Assembly (NCBI GenBank): GCA_025055465.1
Contig: JANWXA010000062.1
Span: 1 to 9,847, forward strand
Reading direction: 5' to 3'
From: Candidatus Kapaibacterium sp.
Lineage (GTDB): Bacteria; Bacteroidota; Ignavibacteria; Kapaibacteriales; HRBIN21
Length of the DNA stretch: 9,847 nucleotides
Under the pieces are notes generated by a model. The model did no database searches. It was not told the DNA's origin and was given only the letters and a program-made list of their open reading frames with translations. Positions 1 to 7,694 of the stretch are shown piece after piece. Within the stretch, counting starts at the first letter, position 1. Each line of letters starts with the position of its first letter. The position numbers and the translations under genes are program-made.

Positions 1-1356
1 CAGGTAGTCTTTGACAGCGTCGGCGCGTCGTTGTGATAGGCGGTCATTGTAGGCGTCAGTTCCGACATCGTCGGTGTGCCCCTCAATGAGGATGCGCACG
101 GAGGGATACGCTTTGAGGAACTCTACCAATCGGTCCAGGTCCGGCAGGGACTCCTCCTTCAGCTCGGCCTTATCAAAGTCGAAGAAGACCAGCAGTCGAG
201 TACGCCCGCGCTCGGCGGGGGTCAACAGGATGTCCTTCGTAATGGGGTTGACAGCGATGTCGCGTCCGACCTCAAAGCGCTCGCTGTAGAAGAGGTAGCC
301 CTCTCGGGAGGCAGTGATGGAGTACGTCCGTCCTGCAGGGAGAGCAACGTAGTACTCGCCCGTCTCCTCGTCGCTATAGAGCTCAGCGATCTTTCGCCGC
401 GTACGAAGGTCCGTAATCGTCATCGTTGCCCCAAGGGGCGCCTGAGTGGACGCATCACGGACCGTCCCTTGGACCATCAGCACAGGCTCTGGTGGATTCG
501 GGTTGGGGACGACGAGGAAGACATCCAAATCCCCGGCAGAGGTTGCGCGGCTCAGGAGGGCAGCATTCTGGTCTGGCAGGGGGACGTAGAAGTACTCGTC
601 AGCGGGCGTATTGACCGGGGCAGCGAACTTCTCCGGCCTTCCGAAGCTTCCATCTGGCCCCATGCGGCTGACGAAAATGTCGAAGTTGCCGTCACGGTTG
701 GAAGCGAAGTAGAGGGTGCGCCCGTCGGCTGCCAGAACGGGTGCCATATCGTCAGCAGAGGAGTTGAGTGTACGGAGTGCTACTGGCGCTGACCACCGAT
801 TCCCCTCGCGGCGGCACATCCAGAGGTCGGTGCCGCCACTGCCATCGGGCCGGTCGGAGGCGAAGATGAGTAGGGTCCCGTCGGCAGCAATGCAGGGCTG
901 CGAGTCCCAGTAGGCGGAGTTGACAGCCGCTCCCAGGTTGGCGATCCTGGTCCAACGCTCGCCTGAGCGGCGAGCGCTGTAGAGGTCTGTTCGCCCGCTG
1001 CCGCCGAGCTCATGCTGGAAGGCAGCGAAGAGGAGGAGACTTCCATCCACCGTCAGGGTTGCGCCTCCGGCATGGGTGGCGTTGCTAACTTCCCCGCCGA
1101 TCCGTCGGGGCGATCCCCAACGGTCCCCTCGCCGCTCCACAACGTAGAGGCGCTGCCGCCCGCCGCCGCGGCTGGAGGTTAGGTAGACTTCACGTCCTCC
1201 GCGGGCAATGCCGGTAACGAAGTCGTCCGCAGATGAATTGAGGGCATCCACTGGCGTGACCTGGACAGTGGGGCCCGTCGGGCGAGCCTGAATCTGTGCC
1301 CACAGTACGAGGCTATTCCCAACTACCAACGCTACAGCGGCGACAATCGCAGACAT
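1..1356 (-). CDS. PorE-like OmpA-family lipoprotein/outer-membrane protein with PD40 propeller (partial, C-terminus off window)
   Basis: The leftward frame stays open from ATG 1356 to the window edge (452 codons seen). An in-frame TAA lies just upstream of this ATG, so it is the first possible ATG start. Domains in order: a hydrophobic signal-like N-terminus (about 1-20, ending LVLWAQ, with no basic residue); about five PD40/WD40-like propeller blades (about 40-285; clearest are LAADGRTLYFASNRDGNFDI near 209-228 and IAADGTLLIFASDRPDG near 156-172); a carboxypeptidase-regulatory-like domain (about 295-380, starting VQGTVRDASTQAPLGA); and an OmpA C-terminal domain (about 386 on, FFDFDKAELK, then GHTDDVGTDAYNDRLSQRRA). 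Asp429 and Arg444 sit where OmpA domains bind peptidoglycan diaminopimelate. Known: Porphyromonas PorE of the type IX secretion system has this propeller-CRD-OmpA order, preceded by TPRs that are missing here. Inferred: a periplasmic anchor linking an outer-membrane complex to peptidoglycan. It follows the beta-barrel gene by 19 bp, probably in one operon. A T9SS role is plausible but unproven, since PD40-OmpA proteins also occur elsewhere. Confidence 0.92.
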   Translation of the reverse strand, partial: MSAIVAAVALVVGNSLVLWAQIQARPTGPTVQVTPVDALNSSADDFVTGIARGGREVYLTSSRGGGRQRLYVVERRGDRWGSPRRIGGEVSNATHAGGATLTVDGSLLLFAAFQHELGGSGRTDLYSARRSGERWTRIANLGAAVNSAYWDSQPCIAADGTLLIFASDRPDGSGGTDLWMCRREGNRWSAPVALRTLNSSADDMAPVLAADGRTLYFASNRDGNFDIFVSRMGPDGSFGRPEKFAAPVNTPADEYFYVPLPDQNAALLSRATSAGDLDVFLVVPNPNPPEPVLMVQGTVRDASTQAPLGATMTITDLRTRRKIAELYSDEETGEYYVALPAGRTYSITASREGYLFYSERFEVGRDIAVNPITKDILLTPAERGRTRLLVFFDFDKAELKEESLPDLDRLVEFLKAYPSVRILIEGHTDDVGTDAYNDRLSQRRADAVKDYL

Positions 1357-1375
1357 AGCAGGCCATAGTTAGGTG

Positions 1376-2251
1376 TTACAGACCAAACCAAAGCCCTACG
1401 AGGAGCTGGAGAGAATGCTGGGAGGCATCGCGTTGGACGACGGTGGCAGGTCCTTCGGTGAATTGTTTCCAGAGATCTTGCACGGGGCCTAAGTCTTCGC
1501 GGAAGGTAGACAAAAGCTGGAATTGTAACCGTGGTATTAACCACAACTTGCGCCCCAGTGCAATTCGGTACCCAGCCCCCAGTTCGACGCCGACCCGTGA
1601 GCTCTTTACGGGTGGTGCATTCCATTCAGATGCAACTTCCAAGGTTCGGTAGAGGTTGCCATCTGCTGGATTGACGAAGCCACAGTTTCCCGCGGGGTCC
1701 GTGACGGTGTACTTTTCCTCCTGCCGATTGGTTCGGTGGAAATGGGCGGTGAACCCGCCGCTAAGCCAGAGTTGCGGGGTAGGGCTATAGCGGAGTCCGG
1801 CACCGAGGGTGATGTAGTGTGCCGCGAAAGTCCACTCAGCAGAGATGGGGACCACCCTAACGACTGTGGGATTGGAGAGGTCCTGGCAGTCTGCCTCAAC
1901 GGTGCCGGAGTTTCCCCACTGCTTGATGTCGTAGCCAGCATGGATAACAAGCCCTGTCTGCGGGGTCAATCCGATATCCGCGTGTACGTTGAAGGTTGGG
2001 GAGAAGCCGCTGCCACTCTTGAAGAGCCGTGACGGAGTGTTCGTAGGCTGGAAGGGGGAATACCCCATAGTTTGTGAAGCCATGTTCCAGTTCCCCCCGG
2101 CTTCAATGCCGAGCAGTACGGGTAGGGTGGGCTCTTCCCACGGTGTTACGGTAGGCGCACCCCGAGGGCGTAGGATATCTTCTTGGGCTGTCGCCGTAGC
2201 AGATCCGAGGAGCGCCAGTAGGCATAGTGTTGTCACAAAAGCAGGCATCAT
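1376..2251 (-). CDS. Predicted outer-membrane beta-barrel protein
   Basis: A 291-residue protein read leftward. The frame is open further upstream to 2383, but that extension would overlap the divergent protease gene and hide the signal peptide. The ATG pair at 2251/2248 instead gives a clean secretory signal (MMPAFVTTLCLLALLGSATA, then a likely cut near TAQ/ED). The mature part alternates polar and hydrophobic residues in short strands with Gly/aromatic turns (for example LVIHAGYDIKQWG, YITLGAGLRYSPTPQLWLSG, VGVELGAGYRIALGRKLWLI). It ends in a hydrophobic last strand, LLVGLWFGL, typical of barrels assembled by BAM. Two Cys residues (in EADCQDL and GNCGFV) could form an external disulfide. 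I recognise no specific family. It lacks the N-terminal look of PorP/SprF, the usual partner of PorE. Located directly upstream of, and probably co-transcribed with, the PorE-like gene, so the two may work together at the outer membrane. No strong ribosome binding site is seen at this start. Confidence 0.82.
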   Translation of the reverse strand: MMPAFVTTLCLLALLGSATATAQEDILRPRGAPTVTPWEEPTLPVLLGIEAGGNWNMASQTMGYSPFQPTNTPSRLFKSGSGFSPTFNVHADIGLTPQTGLVIHAGYDIKQWGNSGTVEADCQDLSNPTVVRVVPISAEWTFAAHYITLGAGLRYSPTPQLWLSGGFTAHFHRTNRQEEKYTVTDPAGNCGFVNPADGNLYRTLEVASEWNAPPVKSSRVGVELGAGYRIALGRKLWLIPRLQFQLLSTFREDLGPVQDLWKQFTEGPATVVQRDASQHSLQLLVGLWFGL

Positions 2252-2296
2252 GCGGAAGCCAGCGGATGAGCACACAAGCACTGCCACAAGGCGATG

Positions 2297-2304
2297 CAAA
2301 GTTA
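2297..2304 (-). promoter_or_regulatory. Bacteroidetes-type -7 promoter element, leftward
   Basis: On the minus strand this reads TAACTTTG, an exact match to the Bacteroidetes -7 consensus TAnnTTTG. It lies about 45 bp before the ATG of the beta-barrel gene, which would leave a 5' leader of roughly 40 nt. No TTTG-like -33 element is seen at the usual distance. It would drive the beta-barrel/PorE-like gene pair. Established: the consensus. Inferred: its use here. Confidence 0.5.
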
Positions 2305-2338
2305 ATGCAGCCGCCAGCTCCTGAAGGCAGGGCATGTG

Positions 2339-2346
2339 TAATTTTG
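2339..2346 (+). promoter_or_regulatory. Bacteroidetes-type -7 promoter element, rightward
   Basis: The sequence TAATTTTG exactly matches the -7 consensus TAnnTTTG. It ends 17 bp before the chosen ATG of the protease gene, so transcription would begin near 2351 and leave a short leader containing the ribosome binding site GAGGAAAGG (2352-2360). A -33 TTTG is not evident. It would also imply that the alternative upstream ATG at 2334 is not in the mRNA, which supports the ATG at 2364. Confidence 0.5.
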
Positions 2347-2363
2347 GAGCCGAGGAAAGGCCC

Positions 2364-4415
2364 ATGTGGATTAGGACGTGCACTGTGCTGGTGACGACCG
2401 CCTATGCCGTCGCAGCCGAAGCTCAGGAGGCGTGGCGAGTCTTCTTCCGGGACAAGGGACCAGAGCCGTTTCGGCAGGGTAGCCCATTATACGAGCGGAC
2501 TGTCCAGTTGCTGTCTCCGCGAGCATTGCACCGGCGGGCAAAGGTGAGTCCACAAGATTCGCTGGTAACGCTGGAGGACGCTCCCGTATACCAGCCGTAC
2601 GTGGATAGCGTTCAGCGGTGGGGACGGGTTTGGCTGCATCTCCGGTGGAAGAACTACGTCGTTGTGCAGACCGATTCCGCGGGGATTGGGCGCATTCAGC
2701 AGCTACCGTTCGTGAGAGTGGTACAGCCAACTCGTGAGGTGCCGCTCCCATTACCGCTTCCAGCACCAAGCAGCCTACAGGAGCCCGGGGTGCTGCAAGC
2801 GAGCCAGCAGCCTGAAGGCTGTGGAATGTTCCAGTATGGCCAGTCGTGGAACCAGCTCCAGATGCTGGCAGTCCCAGAGCTCCACCGGATGGGTATCACA
2901 GGCGATAGTGTCTGGATTGGGCTGCTGGATACAGGTTTCCGTTGGCGCGGGCATCGGGCATTTTCCCACTTGCGGGTTCTGGCGGAGTACGATTTCCTCT
3001 TCGGAGATACGCTGACCACCACTAAGCCCGGTGAGCATCCTCGGCAGGACTTGCACGGTACGTTGGTGCTATCCGTCGTGGGGGCTCTCTGGCGCGATAC
3101 CCTCATTGGAGTTGCGCCAACAGCGACCTACGTGCTGGCAAAGACCGAGGATATTGCCGCGGAACGCCACATCGAGGAGGACGCCTATGCGGCTGCTTTG
3201 GAGTGGATGGAGGCTCTGGGGGTGGATGTTGTCTCTTCTTCCTTAGGCTATCGGGACTTTGACAGCACGGAGGTTTCGTACACGCCGGAGCAGTTGGACG
3301 GGCGTACGACGATTGTGGCCCAGGCGCTGGAGGCTGCGGCCCGGCGTGGGGTGCTCTGTGTAACGGCCATGGGGAACGATGGTAGGCGCGGGCTGGTCTC
3401 TCCAGCAGATGCCGATAGCGCTCTGGCGATTGCGGCCGTGGACAGCCTTGGGAACCGTGTGGGATTTAGCTCCGTAGGGCGGTGGCGGAATGGAGCGCTA
3501 CGCCCGAGCTTGGCAGCACAGGGGCTTTCCGTCGTTGCAGCTGCGCCGGGAGAGACTACGACTGTGCGGGCTTCGGGGACCTCAATGGCGACCCCTCTCG
3601 TGGCGGGCGCCGTTGCTCTCCTGATGGCGGCACGGCCGGAGTTGCCTCCGTGGCGGATACGGCAAGCGCTGCTGCAGACGGCCTCCAACGCTACCCAGCC
3701 CGATACGTTGCTCGGCCACGGTGTCCCCAACCTCTGGCGTGCTCTCCAAGCCCTCGGCGGCGCGATAGGCCCGCCGGCCATGTGGAAGCGTGCATCAGGG
3801 TATGTGCGGGTTGCCAGCTACGCGCTTCTTCCGTTTCCGCTGTTCTCCGGATTGCTGCAGTTGGCCTTGGAAGTCGGCGGAGAGGTCGTGAGGAACCTGC
3901 CCTTGTCTGCGTGGGGAAGGGAACGAGCACTACTGTACGGTGACCTTCCTGCAGCCCTTGTGGAGGGGCGGGAGACGCTATGGGTGCGAGTGACTGTGCG
4001 CAGCGCCGCTGGAGATGAGCTCGTCGGGCGATGGTATGCCGTAACGCGGCTGCCAACAGTGCCGTGCGGTATGCAGCTCCCCGAGGCTGTCCAAGTCCAG
4101 GAAGCAGTTGCAGGGCCCTCGGCGCTCCGAATCTTTCCAATGCCTGCGGCCCGCGGAGCTGAATGCTACGCTGATCTCCCGGAGCTCTCTCCGGGGGCAG
4201 GTTCCCCGCTGCAGCGAATCCGGTTGTGGGACGGGCTCGGACGCCGGGTGTGGGAGCACCAGGTGCAGAGGGCTGACCGCCCGTGGAGCCCAGCAGGACA
4301 GCGCTGGACGGCAGGACTTCCCACAGAGCAGCTCACCCCCGGCATGTACTGGCTGGAAGCGGTCTACGGGACAGGGATGACCGAGCGCTTGATGGCCCCT
4401 CTCGTGGTCTACTGA
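2364..4415 (+). CDS. Secreted subtilisin-like (S8) serine protease with probable T9SS C-terminal sorting domain
   Basis: A 683-residue protein if started at ATG 2364. This start is preferred over ATG 2334 because GAGGAAAGG precedes it and it places a signal peptide at the very N-terminus (MWIRTCTVLVTTAYAVAAEA). Residues about 20-125 resemble the pro-region of Bacteroidetes S8 proteases (FFRDKG near 27, then LSPRALHRRAKV near 50-61). The catalytic domain spans about 160-465 with all key residues: Asp189 in GLLDTG, His231 in DLHGTLV, oxyanion Asn338 in AMGND, and Ser407 in GTSMATPLVAGAVALL. The final 97 residues (about 587-683) look like a type A T9SS sorting domain: IFPMPAARG, then IRLWDGLGRRVW, then LTPGMYWLEAVYG, ending LMAPLVVY. 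Known: such domains are recognised and removed by the type IX secretion system. Inferred: it is exported to the cell surface or medium as a degradative or processing protease. It heads the rightward cluster and is separated by 35 bp from the dehydrogenase gene. Confidence 0.93.
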   Translation: MWIRTCTVLVTTAYAVAAEAQEAWRVFFRDKGPEPFRQGSPLYERTVQLLSPRALHRRAKVSPQDSLVTLEDAPVYQPYVDSVQRWGRVWLHLRWKNYVVVQTDSAGIGRIQQLPFVRVVQPTREVPLPLPLPAPSSLQEPGVLQASQQPEGCGMFQYGQSWNQLQMLAVPELHRMGITGDSVWIGLLDTGFRWRGHRAFSHLRVLAEYDFLFGDTLTTTKPGEHPRQDLHGTLVLSVVGALWRDTLIGVAPTATYVLAKTEDIAAERHIEEDAYAAALEWMEALGVDVVSSSLGYRDFDSTEVSYTPEQLDGRTTIVAQALEAAARRGVLCVTAMGNDGRRGLVSPADADSALAIAAVDSLGNRVGFSSVGRWRNGALRPSLAAQGLSVVAAAPGETTTVRASGTSMATPLVAGAVALLMAARPELPPWRIRQALLQTASNATQPDTLLGHGVPNLWRALQALGGAIGPPAMWKRASGYVRVASYALLPFPLFSGLLQLALEVGGEVVRNLPLSAWGRERALLYGDLPAALVEGRETLWVRVTVRSAAGDELVGRWYAVTRLPTVPCGMQLPEAVQVQEAVAGPSALRIFPMPAARGAECYADLPELSPGAGSPLQRIRLWDGLGRRVWEHQVQRADRPWSPAGQRWTAGLPTEQLTPGMYWLEAVYGTGMTERLMAPLVVY

Positions 4416-4450
4416 CGCGGACGTGTGTGCAACAACTGCAAGGGCCACTA

Positions 4451-5149
4451 ATGCCGACAGTACTCATCACTGGTGCGAGTGGGAATGCTGGACAGCGAGT
4501 GACGGCGCACTTCCTGGAGCGGGGATGGTCCGTCCATGCCCACTGTCACACTCCGGAAGGTGCCGAGCGACTCCGCCAAACCCTCCCCTCAGGGCTTCAA
4601 CAGCGCTTGAGCATTGCCACTGGGGACTTAGCTCAGCCAGAGGCCGTCGAGGACTACTTCTCTGCGGCACCACGTCCGGTCCATGCGGTGGTGCATTTGG
4701 TTGGAGGCATTCGGGCTGGGATGTTGCTGGAGGAGACTCCGCCTGAGGTGCTTGCGGAGATGGTGCAGCTCAACGTCACGACCACCTTTCTGGTGCTCCG
4801 AGCTGCCATTCCGCTACTCCGAGAGACCAAGGGCGCAATCGTGACAGTAGCCGCAAAGGCTGCCCTCCATCCAGAAGGGCGCAAATCCGCCTATGCGGCT
4901 GCTAAGGCTGCTGTGATTGCCCTGACGCAGGCTGCGGCCGAAGAGGGGCGTCCGTACGGCGTACGGGCTAACATCGTGGTCCCATCTATCCTGCGCACGC
5001 CAGCGAACTTGGAGTGGGCTCGTGGCGGGGAGGAAGAGCAGTGGCTCTCCCTTGAGGAGTTTGCCGCTGCGATCTTCATGCTCTGTTCCGAAGAGGGGCG
5101 AGCTGTCACAGGTGCGGCCATTCCCATGTACGGTGGAATCTCGGCGTGA
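4451..5149 (+). CDS. SDR-family NAD(P)-dependent oxidoreductase lacking the catalytic serine
   Basis: A 232-residue short-chain dehydrogenase. The frame is open upstream to 4283, but that part overlaps the protease. ATG 4451 begins exactly at the Rossmann strand MPTVLITGASGNAGQ and is chosen. Features: nucleotide-binding TGASGNAG (7-14), a segment with GDL (58-60), a VVHLVGGIRAG stretch (80-90) at the usual NNAG position, Asn108 in LNVTTTF, and the active-site pair Tyr148/Lys152 in YAAAK. The catalytic Ser expected about 13 residues before Tyr is Ala (VTVAAKAAL, 131-139). From memory, a subgroup of bacterial SDRs shows VGG/VGARAAL-type motifs without this Ser, so the protein may still be functional. 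The C-terminus (GAAIPMYGGI) is a normal SDR end. The substrate cannot be told. It sits between the protease and manC, 35 bp after the former and 8 bp before the latter, so it is probably co-transcribed. Only a weak AAGGG ribosome site is seen. Confidence 0.88.
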   Translation: MPTVLITGASGNAGQRVTAHFLERGWSVHAHCHTPEGAERLRQTLPSGLQQRLSIATGDLAQPEAVEDYFSAAPRPVHAVVHLVGGIRAGMLLEETPPEVLAEMVQLNVTTTFLVLRAAIPLLRETKGAIVTVAAKAALHPEGRKSAYAAAKAAVIALTQAAAEEGRPYGVRANIVVPSILRTPANLEWARGGEEEQWLSLEEFAAAIFMLCSEEGRAVTGAAIPMYGGISA

Positions 5150-5157
5150 AGGTAGCG

Positions 5158-6276
5158 ATGGAAGCCGTTGCTGCTATCATGGCTGGAGGCAGTGGGGAGC
5201 GGTTCTGGCCTTTGAGTCGGCAGCAGCGCCCAAAGCAGCTCCTGCGCTTGACCCCGTCAGGGCGGATGCTGGTAGAAGAGACCGTGGAGCGCCTTCGAGG
5301 CATCCTCCCACTGGAGAACGTCTATGTTCTAACCTCTGCTCCACTGCAGAGCCTCCTGCGGCGAGCCTTGCCGCAGATTCCGCCAGCAAACGTCATTGCA
5401 GAACCAATGCGACGCAATACAGCCGCCTGTCTACTTTTGGCCGCAGCCGTCGTGGCAGAGCGCTTCGGTGAGGATGCTCCTGTCGTCGTAGCGGCCTTCC
5501 CGTCGGACCACCTCGTGGAGCCTGTGGAAGAGTTCCAGCGGTGTCTGCGGAGAGCACTCGCCCGAGCCGGACAGGGGAGAGAGCTTGTAACGATTGGTAT
5601 CCCGCCAACACGAGCGGAGACGGGGTACGGCTACATAGAAGTGGATGCCCTATTGGAGGATGCCGAAGGGATTCCGGTCTACAGTGTCCGGCGCTTCCGG
5701 GAGAAGCCCAGCCGGGAGGTGGCAGAGGAGTTCGTCCAGAGCGGCTCATTCCTGTGGAACAGCGGGATGTTCTTCTGGTGGCTGGATGTGCTGTTGCACT
5801 CATTCCGTACCTACGCACCTCAACTCTGGCAGCATTGGGAAAGTCTTCGGCAGGCAGTCCGCTCGGCGTGGGGGCAGCCGATTGAGGGGGCCTACCCAGG
5901 GCTGGAGCCCATCTTCGCTGAGCTGCCGGATATCTCGGTTGATTACGCCATAGCAGAGCGAGCAGAGCGGATTGCAACCGTTCGTGCCACGTTCCGGTGG
6001 GACGACGTCGGCGCGTGGGACGCATTGGAGCGGATTCTGCCGCCAGATGCTCATGGGAATGTCGTCAACGGCAACGTCATCCTCTTGGAGTCGCAAGGCT
6101 GTATCGTAGTGGATGCCCGGACGCAGCCACGGCCGCTGGTGACGCTCTTGGGGCTACGCGATAGCATCGTCGTGCTCACCGACGATGCTGTGCTCTACTG
6201 CGCCAAATCGCACGTCCAGCAGGTACGGCAGCTTGTCAATTACCTACGGCAGCAGGGGTACGAGGCGCTGCTCTGA
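5158..6276 (+). CDS. manC: Mannose-1-phosphate guanylyltransferase (GDP-mannose pyrophosphorylase)
   Basis: A 372-residue nucleotidyltransferase that joins GTP and mannose-1-phosphate to give GDP-mannose and pyrophosphate, the cytoplasmic donor for mannose- and fucose-type glycans. Motifs in order: AAIMAGGSGERFWPLSR then RPKQ (about 5-27; GTP-binding signature and catalytic Arg/Lys), EPMRRNTA (82-89), FPSDH (114-118), ETGYGYIE (154-161), REKP (181-184), FLWNSGMFFW (198-207), DISVDYAI (258-265) and RWDDVGAWDAL (280-290). The length fits a single-function enzyme; the C-terminal isomerase domain of bifunctional ManC/AlgA is absent. Start: ATG 5158 follows GAAGGT and gives the usual few residues before the first strand. 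A GTG at 5146 overlapping the SDR stop would add only four residues (MKVA) and cannot be excluded. The stop TGA shares one base with the hutI ATG, implying coupled translation. Confidence 0.95.
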   Translation: MEAVAAIMAGGSGERFWPLSRQQRPKQLLRLTPSGRMLVEETVERLRGILPLENVYVLTSAPLQSLLRRALPQIPPANVIAEPMRRNTAACLLLAAAVVAERFGEDAPVVVAAFPSDHLVEPVEEFQRCLRRALARAGQGRELVTIGIPPTRAETGYGYIEVDALLEDAEGIPVYSVRRFREKPSREVAEEFVQSGSFLWNSGMFFWWLDVLLHSFRTYAPQLWQHWESLRQAVRSAWGQPIEGAYPGLEPIFAELPDISVDYAIAERAERIATVRATFRWDDVGAWDALERILPPDAHGNVVNGNVILLESQGCIVVDARTQPRPLVTLLGLRDSIVVLTDDAVLYCAKSHVQQVRQLVNYLRQQGYEALL

Positions 6277-7538
6277 TGGCACTCTTGGTGACCAACGTTC
6301 GCCAGCTGGTCACAGTTCGGGCGGGGGATGCGCGGGTCAAGGTAGGGGAGGCAATGCAGGAGCTGGGCATTATACCTGATGCCGCTATGGTAGTGGAGGA
6401 GCGCATCCTTTGGGTTGGGCCCAGGGCAGAGGCGTACTCGCTAAGGTCCGCCGGCCTTCTCCAGTGGGAAGCAGAGTGGGACGTCGGAGGGCGAGTCGTC
6501 GTTCCTGGCTTCGTTGATGCTCACACGCATGTGGTCTTCTCTGGCTCTCGGGTCGAGGAGTATTCCCAGCGGCTGCGTGGAGCTACGTACGCTGAGATTG
6601 CCGCAGCAGGCGGCGGTATCATGACAACAGTGCATGCCGTCCGTGCCGCTGACGAGGAAGAATTGGTCCGCCAAGCTTCAGTACTCCTCTGGAGCGCACT
6701 TCAGCATGGCACGACGACCGTAGAGATCAAGAGCGGCTACGGGCTGACGACAGCCGACGAGCTGAAACTCCTCCGCGTGGTTCGCCGCTTGGCGCAAGAG
6801 CTCCCTCTTCGGATTGTGCCGACCTTCATGGGCGCTCATGCTTTCCCACCGGAGTACCGCGACCGCCGTTCCGAGTACATAGAGCTAATCTGCCAAGAGA
6901 TGCTCCCTGCGGTTGCAGCAGAAGGATTAGCGGAGTACTGCGACGTCTTCGTGGATGTGGGGTACTTCACCCCACAAGAGGCGGAGCGCATCCTACGGAC
7001 AGCACAAGACTACGGCCTGCGTCCGCGCCTCCATGCTGACGAGCTGGCCCCTGTTGGGGCCGCAGAATTGGCTGCGCGAGTAGGTGCAGTTTCAGCCGAC
7101 CATCTACTCCACGTCTCCGATGCGGGGATTGCCGCTCTCCGGAGTGCCGGGACCGTTGCCGTTCTGCTGCCTGGGACGGCATACACGCTGCGGCTCCCGT
7201 ATGCACCTGCACGGAGGCTGATTGCGGCAGGTATACCCGTTGCTTTAGCCACTGACTGCAACCCAGGCTCTTGCTTCTGCGAGAACATGCAAATGGTACT
7301 CTCCTTAGCGTGCCAGTGCATGGGGATGCTGCCAGAGGAGGCCCTTGTGGCAGCAACGCTCAATGGAGCCGCCGCTTTAGAACGTTCGCACCTTCTGGGG
7401 AGCCTGGAGGTCGGGAAATACGCGGATTTCCTCGTGTTGCGGCTTCAAGACGTTCGGGAGATGGTCTACCACTTCGGTGTCAACCACGTGGCTGAGGTCT
7501 GGATTGGAGGGCGTTGTGTGTGGAGGGCCCCGGTATAA
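6276..7538 (+). CDS. hutI: Imidazolonepropionase
   Basis: A 420-residue amidohydrolase that hydrolyses 4-imidazolone-5-propanoate to N-formimino-L-glutamate, the third step of histidine degradation, in the cytoplasm. Diagnostic features: VPGFVDAHTHVVFSGSR (76-92) with metal ligands His83 and His85, the HutI-specific AAAGGGIMTTV (109-119), GTTTVEIKSGYGL (145-157), FMGAHAFP (184-191), RLHADE (251-256) with metal ligand His253, and LATDCNPGS (324-332) with metal ligand Asp327. GSLEVGKYADFLVL (375-388) is the usual C-terminal return of the small beta domain. Length is normal. Its ATG overlaps the manC stop by one base (TGATG), so translation is probably coupled. No hutH, hutU or hutG is present in the window: the other steps must be encoded elsewhere. 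Pairing with manC is not an expected pathway link. Confidence 0.96.
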   Translation: MALLVTNVRQLVTVRAGDARVKVGEAMQELGIIPDAAMVVEERILWVGPRAEAYSLRSAGLLQWEAEWDVGGRVVVPGFVDAHTHVVFSGSRVEEYSQRLRGATYAEIAAAGGGIMTTVHAVRAADEEELVRQASVLLWSALQHGTTTVEIKSGYGLTTADELKLLRVVRRLAQELPLRIVPTFMGAHAFPPEYRDRRSEYIELICQEMLPAVAAEGLAEYCDVFVDVGYFTPQEAERILRTAQDYGLRPRLHADELAPVGAAELAARVGAVSADHLLHVSDAGIAALRSAGTVAVLLPGTAYTLRLPYAPARRLIAAGIPVALATDCNPGSCFCENMQMVLSLACQCMGMLPEEALVAATLNGAAALERSHLLGSLEVGKYADFLVLRLQDVREMVYHFGVNHVAEVWIGGRCVWRAPV

Positions 7539-7694
7539 CGCCAGCGGGTCTGCGTGTCCGGAGCCGCTGAACGAAATAGCAAGCTGGATGCTCAAGAGAG
7601 CGGTTGAACGGATAAGGATGCTCCATCCCCGGCCGAGAAGGTGGTCTGTAAGGGGACGGCGGCGATGAAGCCCCCTACACCCAGGGAGGTGGGG
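7539..7694. other. Short non-coding gap between hutI and the sigma-factor remnant
   Basis: I see no conserved protein, RNA gene or clear promoter here. It begins with the inverted repeat listed separately and ends with a good ribosome binding site (GGGAGGTGGGG, 7684-7694) placed immediately before ATG 7695, a survivor of the decayed sigma-factor gene downstream. Confidence 0.5.
7542..7569 (+). terminator. Weak hairpin just after hutI, possible transcription end
   Basis: CAGCGG (7542-7547) and CCGCTG (7564-7569) form a 6 bp stem with a 16 nt loop, starting four bases after the hutI stop. There is no following T-run, so it is not a classic intrinsic terminator. Position is the main argument. 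Confidence 0.2.

Noticed and set aside
76..792. Rightward 238-residue open frame
   Set aside because: It is antisense to the PorE-like gene, whose minus-strand frame shows PD40 and OmpA motifs throughout. The plus-strand translation has no recognisable domain.
2252..2383. N-terminal extension of the barrel gene to ATG 2383
   Set aside because: It overlaps the protease start and both promoter elements, and would bury the signal peptide 44 residues inside the protein.
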